From: Pseudomonadota bacterium | GTDB lineage: Bacteria; Pseudomonadota; Gammaproteobacteria; Burkholderiales; SG8-39 | Assembly: GCA_021825225.1 (NCBI GenBank) | Contig: JAKAIH010000237.1 | Location: 1 to 5,134 of the forward strand | Length of the DNA stretch: 5,134 nucleotides | Direction of reading: 5' to 3' | Shown here: one piece after another, positions 1 through 5,134 of the stretch | How the letters are laid out: the number at the start of each line of letters is the position of its first letter | Position numbering within the stretch: the stretch's first letter is position 1 | Program-made: the position numbers and the translations under genes | The notes under the pieces: generated by a model | What the model was told of the DNA's origin: nothing | Seen by the model: the letters and a program-made list of their open reading frames with translations, nothing else | The model's database searches: none

Positions 1-296
1 ATTCGATCTACATCGATCACGAGCTTGTGGGCCGCGGTGCCGGCCGCGTCTTGCTCGATGCTCTGACGGCGGCGTGCGCGAGCGCCGGCTACCGCCAGCT
101 GGTAGCGGTGATCGGCGACAGTGCGAACCACGCATCGATAGGATTGCACGCCGCCTGCGGCTTCAAACACGCGGGCCTGCTGTCCGGCGTCGGCTTCAAG
201 TTCGGACGCTGGGTGGATGGCGTGTTCATGCAAAGGGAGCTGGGCGAGGGCGAGCGCAGCCTGCCCGCTGCCTTGCCGCTGCAAAAAGCGGAGTAG
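1..296 (+). CDS. GNAT family N-acetyltransferase, phosphinothricin-acetyltransferase type (3' part)
   Basis: The reading frame is open from base 3 and ends at TAG 294-296, giving the last 97 residues; the start lies outside the window. The piece holds the GNAT acetyl-CoA pyrophosphate-binding loop (VGRGAGRVLL, about residues 9-18 of the fragment) and then a stretch typical of the phosphinothricin/methionine-sulfoximine acetyltransferase branch: VAVIGDS, an ASIGLH helix, a CGF turn and the GVGFKFGRWVD segment near the C-terminus. Members transfer acetyl from acetyl-CoA to the amino group of small amino-acid-like substrates in the cytoplasm. The true substrate cannot be read from this part. The last 20 or so residues (after MQRELG) look like a non-conserved tail. 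No clear terminator follows. Confidence 0.9.
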   Translation, partial: SIYIDHELVGRGAGRVLLDALTAACASAGYRQLVAVIGDSANHASIGLHAACGFKHAGLLSGVGFKFGRWVDGVFMQRELGEGERSLPAALPLQKAE

Positions 297-353
297 GGGC
301 GGCCCGATCGTTTCGGCCAAGGCAGCCCCCCGGCGCGTCAGCAGTGCGTGCCC

Positions 354-380
354 GAATTCTGCGACAACACCGCTGTCTGA
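354..380 (+). promoter_or_regulatory. Possible sigma-E-like promoter upstream of the Do protease
   Basis: GAATTC (354-359), a 16-base spacer and TCTGA (376-380) resemble the extracytoplasmic sigma-E promoter (GAACTT-N16/17-TCTGA) known for degP in enterobacteria. The -10 part matches fully. The -35 part matches 4 of 6 and breaks the usually conserved AAC core (AAT here). It lies about 136 nt before the chosen ATG. Plausible because degP genes are classic sigma-E targets, but weak as a sequence match. Confidence 0.3.
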
Positions 381-427
381 CTTCATGGCGTGATCGTTTT
401 CCGCGCGGTGCGATTCTCGCACCCGCC

Positions 428-460
428 CTTAAGTCTGTCTTAATCCTGCGCGCCTAGCAT
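428..460 (+). promoter_or_regulatory. Tandem CTTAA response-regulator box with a promoter -10 element
   Basis: CTTAAG (428-433), five bases TCTGT, then CTTAAT (439-444) form a direct repeat with an 11-bp period. This fits the pattern (C/T)TTAA(G/T)-N5-(C/T)TTAA(G/T) described for PmrA/BasR and related QseB regulators of the OmpR family. TAGCAT (455-460) could be the -10 hexamer (4 of 6 to TATAAT). No proper -35 is present; the position expected for it lies inside the box, as is usual at promoters activated by such regulators. Transcription would start near 467, leaving a leader of about 50 nt before the ATG at 517. The box is read directly; the regulator is inferred. Confidence 0.6.
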
Positions 461-516
461 GGGGGCACATGGAGCTGCGGCTCTATTGCTTACCCCCTCA
501 ATATTTGGAGCGAATC

Positions 517-1971
517 ATGAAACAGAAAATGTTGGTACGAAGCCTGATTGCCGCGGGCGTCATTGCGGCCGGAGCGGGCGCCGTCGCAAAATACGATCTG
601 CCGCTGATCTCGCCTGCGGCGGCCGCGAACGCACCGGCCGCGCTGGTGGCGGCCAGCGCGCAGCCCGCGGCGGCGGCCGCGCTGCCGGATTTCACCGGCA
701 TCGTCGCGCAAAACGGGCGCGCGGTGGTCAACATCAGCGTCACCAGCGGCATGAAGAAAGTCGCGGATGCACCCGCGATGGATCCGAACGATCCGTTCTA
801 CCAGTTCTTCCATCAATTCGGAGTGCCGATGCCGCAGGGGCAGATGCCCACGCACGCTCTCGGCTCCGGTTTCATCATCAGCCCTGACGGAATCATCCTG
901 ACCAACGCGCATGTGGTCGACGGGGCCTCGGACGTGACCGTGAAGCTCACCGACAAGCGCGAATTCAAGGCGAAGGTGATAGGCGTAGACAAGCCCAGCG
1001 ACGTCGCGGTGCTGCGGATCGACGCCAGGAATCTTCCCACGGTGAAGCTCGACCCGGCCGACGACGTCAAAGTCGGGGAGTGGGTGGTGGCAATCGGCTC
1101 GCCCTTCGGTTTCGACAATTCCGTTACCGCGGGCATCGTCAGCGGCAAGGCGCGCAGCCTGCCGGATTCGTCCTATGTGCCGTTCCTGCAGACCGACGTC
1201 GCGGTCAACCCGGGCAACTCGGGCGGCCCGTTGTTCAACGCGAAAGGCGAGGTCGTCGGCATCAACTCGCAGATATACACCCGCACCGGCGGCTACCAGG
1301 GGCTCTCGTTCGCGATCCCGATCGACGTGGTGCTGCACGTCAAGGACCAGCTGCTCGCGCACGGCAGTGTCACGCGCGGGCGGCTGGGCGTGGGCATTCA
1401 GGACGTGAACCAGGCGCTCGCCGATTCTTTCGGTCTGAAAGCGCCGGCGGGCGCGCTGGTGAGCTCGGTGGACAAGGACGGCGCCGCGGCCCGGGCCGGG
1501 CTGCAGCCCGGCGATGTGATCCTGCGCTACAACCAGAAGGACATCGCGAGTTCGTCGCAGCTGCCGGTGCTGGTTGCCGACACCGCGCCGGGGACCACGG
1601 CACACCTCGAGGTGATGCGCAACGGCCAAACCCGGAGCATCGACGTGACCGTCGGCGCAAGCAAGGGTACCAAAGTCGCAGCGGCGAATGTCGCCGGCCA
1701 TGATCACGGACGGCTGGGGGTGGTGGTGCGCCCGCTGAACCCGGATGAGCGCAAGCAAGCCGACGTCGCCGGCGGTGTCGTCGTCGAGGACGCCGCCGGT
1801 CCGGCTGCGGATGCGGGCATCCAGAGCGGCGACATGATCCTGTCCTTCAACGGCACGCCGGTGAAGAGTCCGGAGCAGCTGCAGCAACTCGTGGCAAAGG
1901 CAGGAAAGCACGTAGCGCTGTTGGTGCAGCGCGACGAAGGCAAGATATTTGTTCCCGTGGATCTGGGCTGA
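517..1971 (+). CDS. degP: Do/HtrA family periplasmic serine endoprotease (DegP/DegQ/MucD type)
   Basis: A 484-aa protease-chaperone that degrades or holds misfolded proteins in the periplasm. Start: ATG 517 follows GGAG at 507-510 and opens a basic n-region with a hydrophobic segment (to about residue 24, AVA then K) that serves as signal peptide or anchor. An in-frame ATG at 469 adds 16 residues, lacks a signal-like start and would fall almost on the inferred transcription start. An Ala/Pro-rich linker runs to about 56. The trypsin-like domain (about 57-283) has the full catalytic triad: His132 in TNAHVV, Asp162 in SDVAVL and Ser235 in GNSGGP. Two PDZ domains follow, starting near 287 (RGRLGVGI) and 397 (HGRLGVVV). 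The LA loop is short and the protein has no cysteine, unlike E. coli DegP, so DegQ or MucD may be the closer name. Length is normal for the family. It is transcribed alone, with two candidate promoter elements upstream and a terminator behind. Confidence 0.95.
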   Translation: MKQKMLVRSLIAAGVIAAGAGAVAKYDLPLISPAAAANAPAALVAASAQPAAAAALPDFTGIVAQNGRAVVNISVTSGMKKVADAPAMDPNDPFYQFFHQFGVPMPQGQMPTHALGSGFIISPDGIILTNAHVVDGASDVTVKLTDKREFKAKVIGVDKPSDVAVLRIDARNLPTVKLDPADDVKVGEWVVAIGSPFGFDNSVTAGIVSGKARSLPDSSYVPFLQTDVAVNPGNSGGPLFNAKGEVVGINSQIYTRTGGYQGLSFAIPIDVVLHVKDQLLAHGSVTRGRLGVGIQDVNQALADSFGLKAPAGALVSSVDKDGAAARAGLQPGDVILRYNQKDIASSSQLPVLVADTAPGTTAHLEVMRNGQTRSIDVTVGASKGTKVAAANVAGHDHGRLGVVVRPLNPDERKQADVAGGVVVEDAAGPAADAGIQSGDMILSFNGTPVKSPEQLQQLVAKAGKHVALLVQRDEGKIFVPVDLG

Positions 1972-1993
1972 GCACCCGGTCCGGCGGTGTATT

Positions 1994-2033
1994 CGGGGGC
2001 GACGCGCGATCGTCGCGCGACCCCCGTGTTTTC
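1994..2033 (+). terminator. Rho-independent terminator after the Do protease gene
   Basis: An outer stem CGGGGG (1994-1999) pairs with CCCCCG (2021-2026), and an inner stem CGCGCGA (2003-2009) pairs with TCGCGCG (2013-2019) around a three-base TCG loop. A 3-against-1 internal bulge (CGA / A) separates the stems. The 3' side continues TGTTTTC (2027-2033). It starts 22 nt after the protease stop codon and ends before the next ribosome-binding site, so it should separate the two transcription units. Confidence 0.75.
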
Positions 2034-2060
2034 ATCAACCTGATGTAAAGGAGTCAATCC

Positions 2061-2495
2061 ATGAAATCCAAAACATCCATGATTGCCGCTGCGCTTGCAG
2101 CATCCGGTCTGGCGTTTGCAGTCAATGCGGCGGGCGCCCCGCTGAGCCAGCTGCCGGCGACGAAGATGCAGGGCGCAATAAGCTATCTCAGCGGCGGCAT
2201 AGGCCAGACCGAGGCGAACGCGATCAAGCACGTCGCCAAGGGCTATCCGCTGGAGCTTGAATTCGTGCTCAAGGCGAAGCCGAAAGACGAATACCTTGCG
2301 AACGTCAAAGTCCGGATCAAGGACGCGCACGGCAAGGTGGTGCTCGATACCACAGCCGACGGACCGTTCCTGCTCGCCAAAATGCCCTCGGGCAAATATG
2401 CGCTCAGCGCCGATCGCGACGGGAAGGTCGAGCACCGCCAGATCGAGATCGCGGCCAAGGAGCACAGGCGCGTCGTGTTCGTGTGGGCATCGTAA
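2061..2495 (+). CDS. Exported carboxypeptidase-regulatory-like (beta-sandwich) protein
   Basis: A 144-aa protein of unknown function. ATG 2061 is preceded by AAAGGAG (2047-2053) at a good distance. Residues 1-23 form a signal peptide: basic start, an Ala-rich core and the cleavage-type end VNA before AGA. The mature part has a YPLELEF strand (about 62-68), then an EYLANVKVRIKD / GKVVLDTTADGPFLLAKMPSGKYAL / VVFVW pattern (about 78-142) that resembles the small beta-sandwich folds called carboxypeptidase regulatory-like or PEGA-like, with a polar DGPF turn and a PSGKY turn. Such domains usually bind or scaffold and are not catalytic. There is no cysteine and no lipobox, so it is probably soluble in the periplasm. 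It sits between a terminator and a strong hairpin and is likely monocistronic, though I see no convincing promoter in the 27 nt between terminator and start. Confidence 0.85.
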   Translation: MKSKTSMIAAALAASGLAFAVNAAGAPLSQLPATKMQGAISYLSGGIGQTEANAIKHVAKGYPLELEFVLKAKPKDEYLANVKVRIKDAHGKVVLDTTADGPFLLAKMPSGKYALSADRDGKVEHRQIEIAAKEHRRVVFVWAS

Positions 2496-2523
2496 GCCGG
2501 CCGTGCCGGCAAATTGCGTAACC

Positions 2524-2571
2524 GCGCGCGGCCGTCGCCACGCAATGGAGACGGCCGCGCGCCGCGGCTTT
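2524..2571 (+). terminator. Strong GC-rich hairpin, probable terminator, before the Rieske gene
   Basis: GCGCGCGGCCGTC (2524-2536) is an exact reverse complement of GACGGCCGCGCGC (2550-2562), giving a 13-bp stem with a 13-base loop. A short T-containing run (CTTTGATT, from 2568) begins six bases later. The stem is very stable, but the T tract is short and displaced, so termination may be partial, or the hairpin may instead stabilise the upstream 3' end. It begins 29 nt after the stop of the 144-aa gene and ends about 60 nt before the Rieske gene's ribosome-binding site. Confidence 0.5.
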
Positions 2572-2631
2572 GATTAGGCGGGCGTTGCCTGCAGCCGGGG
2601 CAGCGCTTTGTCGACCGGGTGGAGGTGGGAC

Positions 2632-3219
2632 ATGAGACAAGTGGACAAGTCCAGACGTCGTTTGCTCATCGCGGCGACCGGCATCGCCGGCGGTGTCGGC
2701 ATGGCGGGAGCTGCGGTTCCCTTCATTGCCAGCATGTTTCCTTCGGAGCGTGCGAAGGCGGCGGGCGCTCCGGTGCTGGCCGATATCCGCGAGCTTGCGC
2801 CCGGGGCCTTGCGCATTGTCGCGTGGCGTGGAAAGCCGGTTTGGATCCTGCGTCGCACCGAGGCGATGCTGGCCGACATACGCGCGGACGACGCGCTGGT
2901 CTCGGATCCGCACTCGGACGTGCCGCAGCAGCCCGACTATGCGCGCAACGAGTTCCGCTCGATCAAACCCACGATCGCGGTGCTCGTCGGCGTGTGCACC
3001 CACCTCGGCTGCTCGCCGCAGTTCAGGTCGGCCGAGGAAAAGGCGCAAATGGGTCAGGGCTGGAACGGCGGCTTCTTCTGCCCCTGCCACGGCTCCAAAT
3101 TCGATCTGGCCGGCCGTGTCCTGCGCGGCTCTCCAGCACCTACGAACCTCGTGGTGCCTCCCTACGCGTTCTTGAGCGATGACAAAATCATCATCGGCTC
3201 GGATGTGAAACCGGCCTGA
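2632..3219 (+). CDS. petA: Rieske iron-sulfur protein, ubiquinol-cytochrome c reductase type
   Basis: A 195-aa Rieske [2Fe-2S] subunit of the cytochrome bc1 type, which passes electrons from quinol to cytochrome c1 on the periplasmic side. ATG 2632 follows GGAGG (2621-2625); a TTG eight codons upstream (2608) lies before this site and is less likely. The N-terminus has a twin-arginine motif (S7-R8-R9-R10-L11-L12) and a Gly/Ala-rich membrane anchor (about 11-35), then the PSERAKAAGAP hinge (37-47). The cluster motifs are CTHLGC (122-127) and CPCHGS (150-155): Cys122, His124, Cys150 and His153 should bind iron, and Cys127-Cys152 should form the disulfide. The residue two after the Ser is Phe where mitochondrial proteins have Tyr, a common bacterial variant expected to lower the midpoint potential somewhat. 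Length is normal. Oddly, no cytochrome b or c1 gene follows: a convergent gene begins 31 nt downstream. Confidence 0.93.
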   Translation: MRQVDKSRRRLLIAATGIAGGVGMAGAAVPFIASMFPSERAKAAGAPVLADIRELAPGALRIVAWRGKPVWILRRTEAMLADIRADDALVSDPHSDVPQQPDYARNEFRSIKPTIAVLVGVCTHLGCSPQFRSAEEKAQMGQGWNGGFFCPCHGSKFDLAGRVLRGSPAPTNLVVPPYAFLSDDKIIIGSDVKPA

Positions 3220-3250
3220 TTCGCGCGCTGCTTCGACCACGCGTGGCGGC

Positions 3251-3733
3251 TCACTTCGCCGGGGCCTCGCCCAGGCTTTGCACGCGGTGTTTGGCCAGGA
3301 TGAAATCGCTGTGAGGCACGTAGAGCAGGTCGGCGAGCTTGCGCACCAGCTGCTCTTCGTACATGTCGATCTTGCCGTCGGCGATTGCAATGCGCCACAG
3401 GCACTCGATGAGCTGCGCCTTGCGCTCCGCCGCAAAGTGCCGATTGATCAGCGCCACCGGTTTGAAGTAGGAAGTCAGGCGGTTCTCCTCGCGGCCGGCG
3501 TTTGCGATCAGGGGCAGGAGATCCTCCTGCGCGAGTTCGAATAGTTCCTGCATTGCGTGCGCCACGGCCTTGCGCTTTTTCTCGGTGCCTGCGGAATCCA
3601 GGCGTGCGATTTCCATCAGCAGGCCGCAGCAGGCGCTTTGCAGCTCCAGCGTCTCGCGCTGGGCGAGGATGGCCGGGCTGGGGGCGATATCGTCGATGAA
3701 GTTGCGGAACTGCGCCAGGAGCTGTTCGATCAT
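3251..3733 (-). CDS. TerB-like (tellurite-resistance / DjlA-N type) helical protein
   Basis: A 160-aa cytoplasmic protein with no signal peptide or membrane segment. It is almost wholly helical, and its C-terminal half matches the TerB/DjlA N-terminal fold: CLWRIAIADGKIDMYEE (111-127) with the family's conserved DGKID acidic turn, then VRKLADLLYVPHSDF (130-144) and a KHR end. The N-terminal half (LLMEIARLD, 38-46) looks like the matching first acidic turn of the pair. Such single-domain proteins are annotated as tellurite-resistance TerB, but a role in tellurite resistance is rarely shown; metal-linked envelope-stress roles have been proposed. The ATG at 3733 is the sensible start, although its ribosome-binding site is poor; it lies 28 nt after the Sel1-repeat gene's stop, so it is probably read from the same transcript. 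Reading frame exists farther upstream, but it overlaps that gene and looks non-coding. Confidence 0.87.
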   Translation of the reverse strand: MIEQLLAQFRNFIDDIAPSPAILAQRETLELQSACCGLLMEIARLDSAGTEKKRKAVAHAMQELFELAQEDLLPLIANAGREENRLTSYFKPVALINRHFAAERKAQLIECLWRIAIADGKIDMYEEQLVRKLADLLYVPHSDFILAKHRVQSLGEAPAK

Positions 3734-3761
3734 GTCGGAAGTGGAGCCTCGGTCAGGTGTT

Positions 3762-4376
3762 TCAATATTTGCGAAACGGCAATACGTAGGCGCGGCGGTA
3801 TCGCGTGGCCAGCGTCTCGGCTTGCGCGATCTGTTTCGGATTGAGGTCTTCCTCGGCCTGGCGCACCAGGCGCTCTGCGCGAAATTCCCCCAGATCGCTG
3901 GCGGCGTTGGCCCATGCAAACGCACGTACCGGATCCTGCCGCACGCCCCGGCCATGCAGGTACGAGCGCGCCAGGTTCAGTTGCGCAGCGCCGTGCCCTT
4001 GCACGGCCGCCTGACGGAACCAGTGCACCGCCTGCGCCGGGTTTGCGGCGACGCCGCGTCCCTGGTCGTAAAGGGTACCCAGATCGTTCTCGGCGCTGGC
4101 GTATCCCTGGTCGGCTGATTGTTGGAGCCAGATCGCGGCGCGTTTGTAGTCGCGCGCTACGCCCAGCCCCTTGGCATAGCTCAGGCCCAGACGGTATTCG
4201 GCCCTGGCGTTTCCGTCCTGCGCGAGCGGCCTGAATTGCTCCAATGCCTGCGCGTAGTCGCCGCGGTCAAATGCGTCGAGTCCGGACGGGAAATCCGCCG
4301 CGAGGACCCCGGTCGATGCGAACATCGATAGCACGAGAACGAGCTGCTTGCCTACACGAAATGCATTGTGTTTCAT
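3762..4376 (-). CDS. Exported Sel1-repeat (tetratricopeptide-like) protein
   Basis: A 204-aa periplasmic or secreted repeat protein. The start ATG (4376) has GGAGG five bases upstream (plus-strand CCTCC, 4382-4386) and opens a clear signal peptide: basic MKHNAFRVGK, a hydrophobic core, and TGVLA before ADF (cleavage near residue 26). The frame runs on upstream to 4577, but that extension has no ribosome-binding site and would bury the signal. The mature part begins with a TPR-like helix pair (about 30-55, GDYAQALEQFRPLA), then three Sel1 repeats of 36 residues: about 57-92 (YRLGLSYAKGLGV), 93-128 (NDLGTLYDQGRGV) and 129-164 (LNLARSYLHGRGV). A charged helical tail ends in RKY. Sel1 repeats bind other proteins, and several exported ones regulate envelope or signalling complexes; the partner here is unknown. 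It heads a probable operon with the TerB-like gene and is divergent from the membrane-protein gene. Confidence 0.9.
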   Translation of the reverse strand: MKHNAFRVGKQLVLVLSMFASTGVLAADFPSGLDAFDRGDYAQALEQFRPLAQDGNARAEYRLGLSYAKGLGVARDYKRAAIWLQQSADQGYASAENDLGTLYDQGRGVAANPAQAVHWFRQAAVQGHGAAQLNLARSYLHGRGVRQDPVRAFAWANAASDLGEFRAERLVRQAEEDLNPKQIAQAETLATRYRRAYVLPFRKY

Positions 4377-4434
4377 CTCAGCCTCCGGTGCATGACGCAT
4401 GCAATTCGCAAACCTTATGCGGGAAAGTTCTTGG

Positions 4435-4461
4435 TTGGATACTGGCACTGCGAAACAGTTC
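4435..4461 (-). promoter_or_regulatory. Possible sigma-E-like promoter for the Sel1-repeat gene
   Basis: Read on the minus strand, GAACTG (4461-4456), a 16-base spacer and TCCAA (4439-4435) resemble the sigma-E pattern GAACTT-N16-TCnnA; the AAC core and the TC of the -10 are both kept. It lies about 58 nt before the Sel1 start codon. The match is short and could be chance, but it is the best promoter-like element I find on this strand in the divergent region. Confidence 0.35.
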
Positions 4462-4497
4462 ATCGTCGTGGAATGTCGTGCATCCTGACAAAACCGC

Positions 4498-4514
4498 CTT
4501 AAGCCCGCCTTAAG
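4498..4514. promoter_or_regulatory. Tandem CTTAAG response-regulator box in the divergent promoter region
   Basis: CTTAAG (4498-4503), five bases CCCGC, then CTTAAG (4509-4514) match the PmrA/BasR/QseB-type pattern exactly and have the same 11-bp period as the box before the Do protease. Because CTTAAG is its own reverse complement, the site reads alike on both strands and could serve either neighbour. It lies 48 nt before the GTG of the small membrane protein and 121 nt before the Sel1-repeat start. A poor -10 (GAAACT, 4525-4530, with a TG one base upstream) sits ten bases downstream on the plus strand, the same offset as at the protease box, which favours control of the plus-strand genes. 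Confidence 0.6.
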
Positions 4515-4562
4515 AAAGAATTGCGAAACTGCATTCCGTGGAGTAAGAAAGGAATCGGACTG

Positions 4563-4793
4563 GTGAAACAATTCCATTTTCGCCTGAACTCATGGCCGGG
4601 CATCTGGCTGGGCATCGGCGCGCTGCTTGCCGGGGCGGTATTGCTCTGGGTCGGCTTCGCGCTGGCAATGGTGTTGACGGTCTTCGCCGGCTTGGCGCTG
4701 CTGCCCGCATGGATGCGGCGTTGGTGGACGGGCAAGACCGCTCCGCGCGGGCCTGTAACCATCGAGGGGCATTGCACTAAGATCAACCAATGA
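4563..4793 (+). CDS. Small membrane protein of unknown function
   Basis: A 76-aa protein. The chosen start is GTG 4563, nine bases after AAAGGA (4548-4553). An in-frame TTG at 4521 would add 14 residues but coincides with the likely promoter region. The short basic N-terminus (MKQFHFRLNS) is followed by a long hydrophobic stretch, residues 11-50, long enough for two closely spaced membrane helices with only a slight break near residue 32. A cluster MRRWW then marks the cytoplasmic side, and a polar tail with PVTIEGHC ends the protein. I do not recognise a named family. Its stop overlaps the next gene's start as ATGA, so the two are probably translationally coupled. A tandem CTTAAG box lies directly upstream. 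Confidence 0.7.
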   Translation: MKQFHFRLNSWPGIWLGIGALLAGAVLLWVGFALAMVLTVFAGLALLPAWMRRWWTGKTAPRGPVTIEGHCTKINQ

Positions 4794-5134
4794 AGACAAG
4801 GAGCCGACTGTCTTTTGCTGTCAATGGCGTTTCGCTTGCGCTCGCTGCGGCGCTTGGCTGCGCGCCCGCACCCGCGCTGAGCCAGCCGGCGCCGCCGATT
4901 GTCACGCAGCGCGCGCAAGCGCGAACGACAGCGGCCTATGACTCGATTGCAGTGGCGCAGCCCGCGAACGACGCGACGGTCTTCGACAATGGCGGCAACG
5001 TGGATGTGACGGTCGCTGTTTCGCCCGCTTTGGACAAAGGCGCCGGCGACCGGATTGAGCTGATACTGGACGGCCGCCGAGTCTCGCTGCAAAGTGCAGG
5101 TCAGTTCAAGCTGTCGGGGATTGCGCGCGGCGAG
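4790..5134 (+). CDS. Exported protein with an Ig-like/beta-sandwich module (5' part)
   Basis: ATG 4790 overlaps the previous stop (ATGA), and the frame stays open to the window end, giving the first 115 residues. Residues 1-31 form a signal peptide (MKTRSR, hydrophobic core, ALS before QPAPP). Cys24 in ALGC resembles a lipobox but lacks the usual Leu at -3, so lipoprotein status is uncertain. A Pro/Gln/Ala linker leads at about 52 into IAVAQPANDATVFDNGGNVDVTV and IELILDGRRV, a strand pattern like the Ig-like C-terminal module that I associate with betaproteobacterial DUF4124-type secreted proteins. The DUF4124 part itself is not seen in these residues. Function is unknown. It is probably co-transcribed with the small membrane protein and may act with it at the envelope. 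Confidence 0.75.
   Translation, partial: MKTRSRLSFAVNGVSLALAAALGCAPAPALSQPAPPIVTQRAQARTTAAYDSIAVAQPANDATVFDNGGNVDVTVAVSPALDKGAGDRIELILDGRRVSLQSAGQFKLSGIARGE

Noticed and set aside
296..329. Hairpin after the acetyltransferase gene (GGGGC / GCCCC outer arms, GGCC inner arms)
   Set aside because: The arms are short with unequal internal loops and there is no T tract, so I do not call it a terminator.
469..516. Upstream in-frame ATG for the protease
   Set aside because: It has no ribosome-binding site, falls beside the inferred transcription start and places a non-signal-like stretch ahead of the signal peptide.
490..1911. Long open frame (473 codons) on the minus strand opposite the protease gene
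   Set aside because: It is antisense to a protein with complete catalytic motifs; its translation is rich in Arg, His and Asp with no family pattern. Such frames are common in GC-rich DNA.
3237..3246. Palindrome CCACGCGTGG between the convergent Rieske and TerB-like genes
   Set aside because: Only ten bases, no room for a loop in a stable stem and no T run on either side; likely chance in GC-rich DNA.
2404..3435. Minus-strand open frame of 343 codons opposite the Rieske gene
   Set aside because: It overlaps three well-supported genes, has an Arg/Ser/Ala-rich translation without recognisable motifs, and lacks a ribosome-binding site that I can see.
3734..3955. N-terminal extension of the TerB-like gene
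   Set aside because: The extension overlaps the end of the Sel1-repeat gene in another frame and its translation (many Arg, Pro and Trp) looks non-coding; TerB-like similarity begins after the ATG at 3733.
4377..4577. N-terminal extension of the Sel1-repeat gene to an upstream ATG
   Set aside because: It would run through the tandem CTTAAG box and bury a clear signal peptide; the inner ATG has GGAGG at the right distance.

Overview
The window looks like chromosomal DNA of a GC-rich proteobacterium, most likely a betaproteobacterium. The Rieske protein (Tat-type leader, PSERAKAAGAP hinge, CTHLGC and CPCHGS cluster motifs), the Do-family protease and the small carboxypeptidase-regulatory-like protein all have a betaproteobacterial flavour. 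That placement is inference from remembered family patterns, not from a search. There are seven supported genes, two of them cut by the window edges. I see no RNA gene, insertion sequence, phage gene or CRISPR array.

Layout. Bases 1-296 are the 3' end of a GNAT (phosphinothricin-type) acetyltransferase. A 220-bp gap with two promoter-like elements leads to a periplasmic Do/HtrA serine protease (517-1971), closed by a good hairpin-plus-T terminator. Then come a 144-aa exported beta-sandwich protein (2061-2495), a strong GC-rich hairpin, and a stand-alone Rieske iron-sulfur protein (2632-3219) with no cytochrome b or c1 gene beside it. On the minus strand, converging on the Rieske gene, lies a probable two-gene operon: an exported Sel1-repeat protein (4376-3762) followed 28 nt later by a TerB-like protein (3733-3251). 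Divergent from it are a 76-aa membrane protein (4563-4793) and, overlapping it by an ATGA, an exported protein that runs off the end (4790-5134).

How the genes may work together. Four of the seven products carry an N-terminal export signal, the Rieske protein carries a Tat-type anchor and another is a small membrane protein, so the theme is the cell envelope. The most interesting signal is regulatory. Two near-identical tandem boxes, CTTAAG-N5-CTTAAT (428-444, before the protease) and CTTAAG-N5-CTTAAG (4498-4514, in the divergent region), match the known binding pattern of PmrA/BasR/QseB-type response regulators. By my reading they contain every TTAA tetramer in the window. Weaker sigma-E-like elements precede the protease and the Sel1 gene. 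Together these suggest an envelope-stress or cation-sensing regulon spread over this locus, which is a hypothesis. I do not see a clear novel molecular system; most genes belong to known families.
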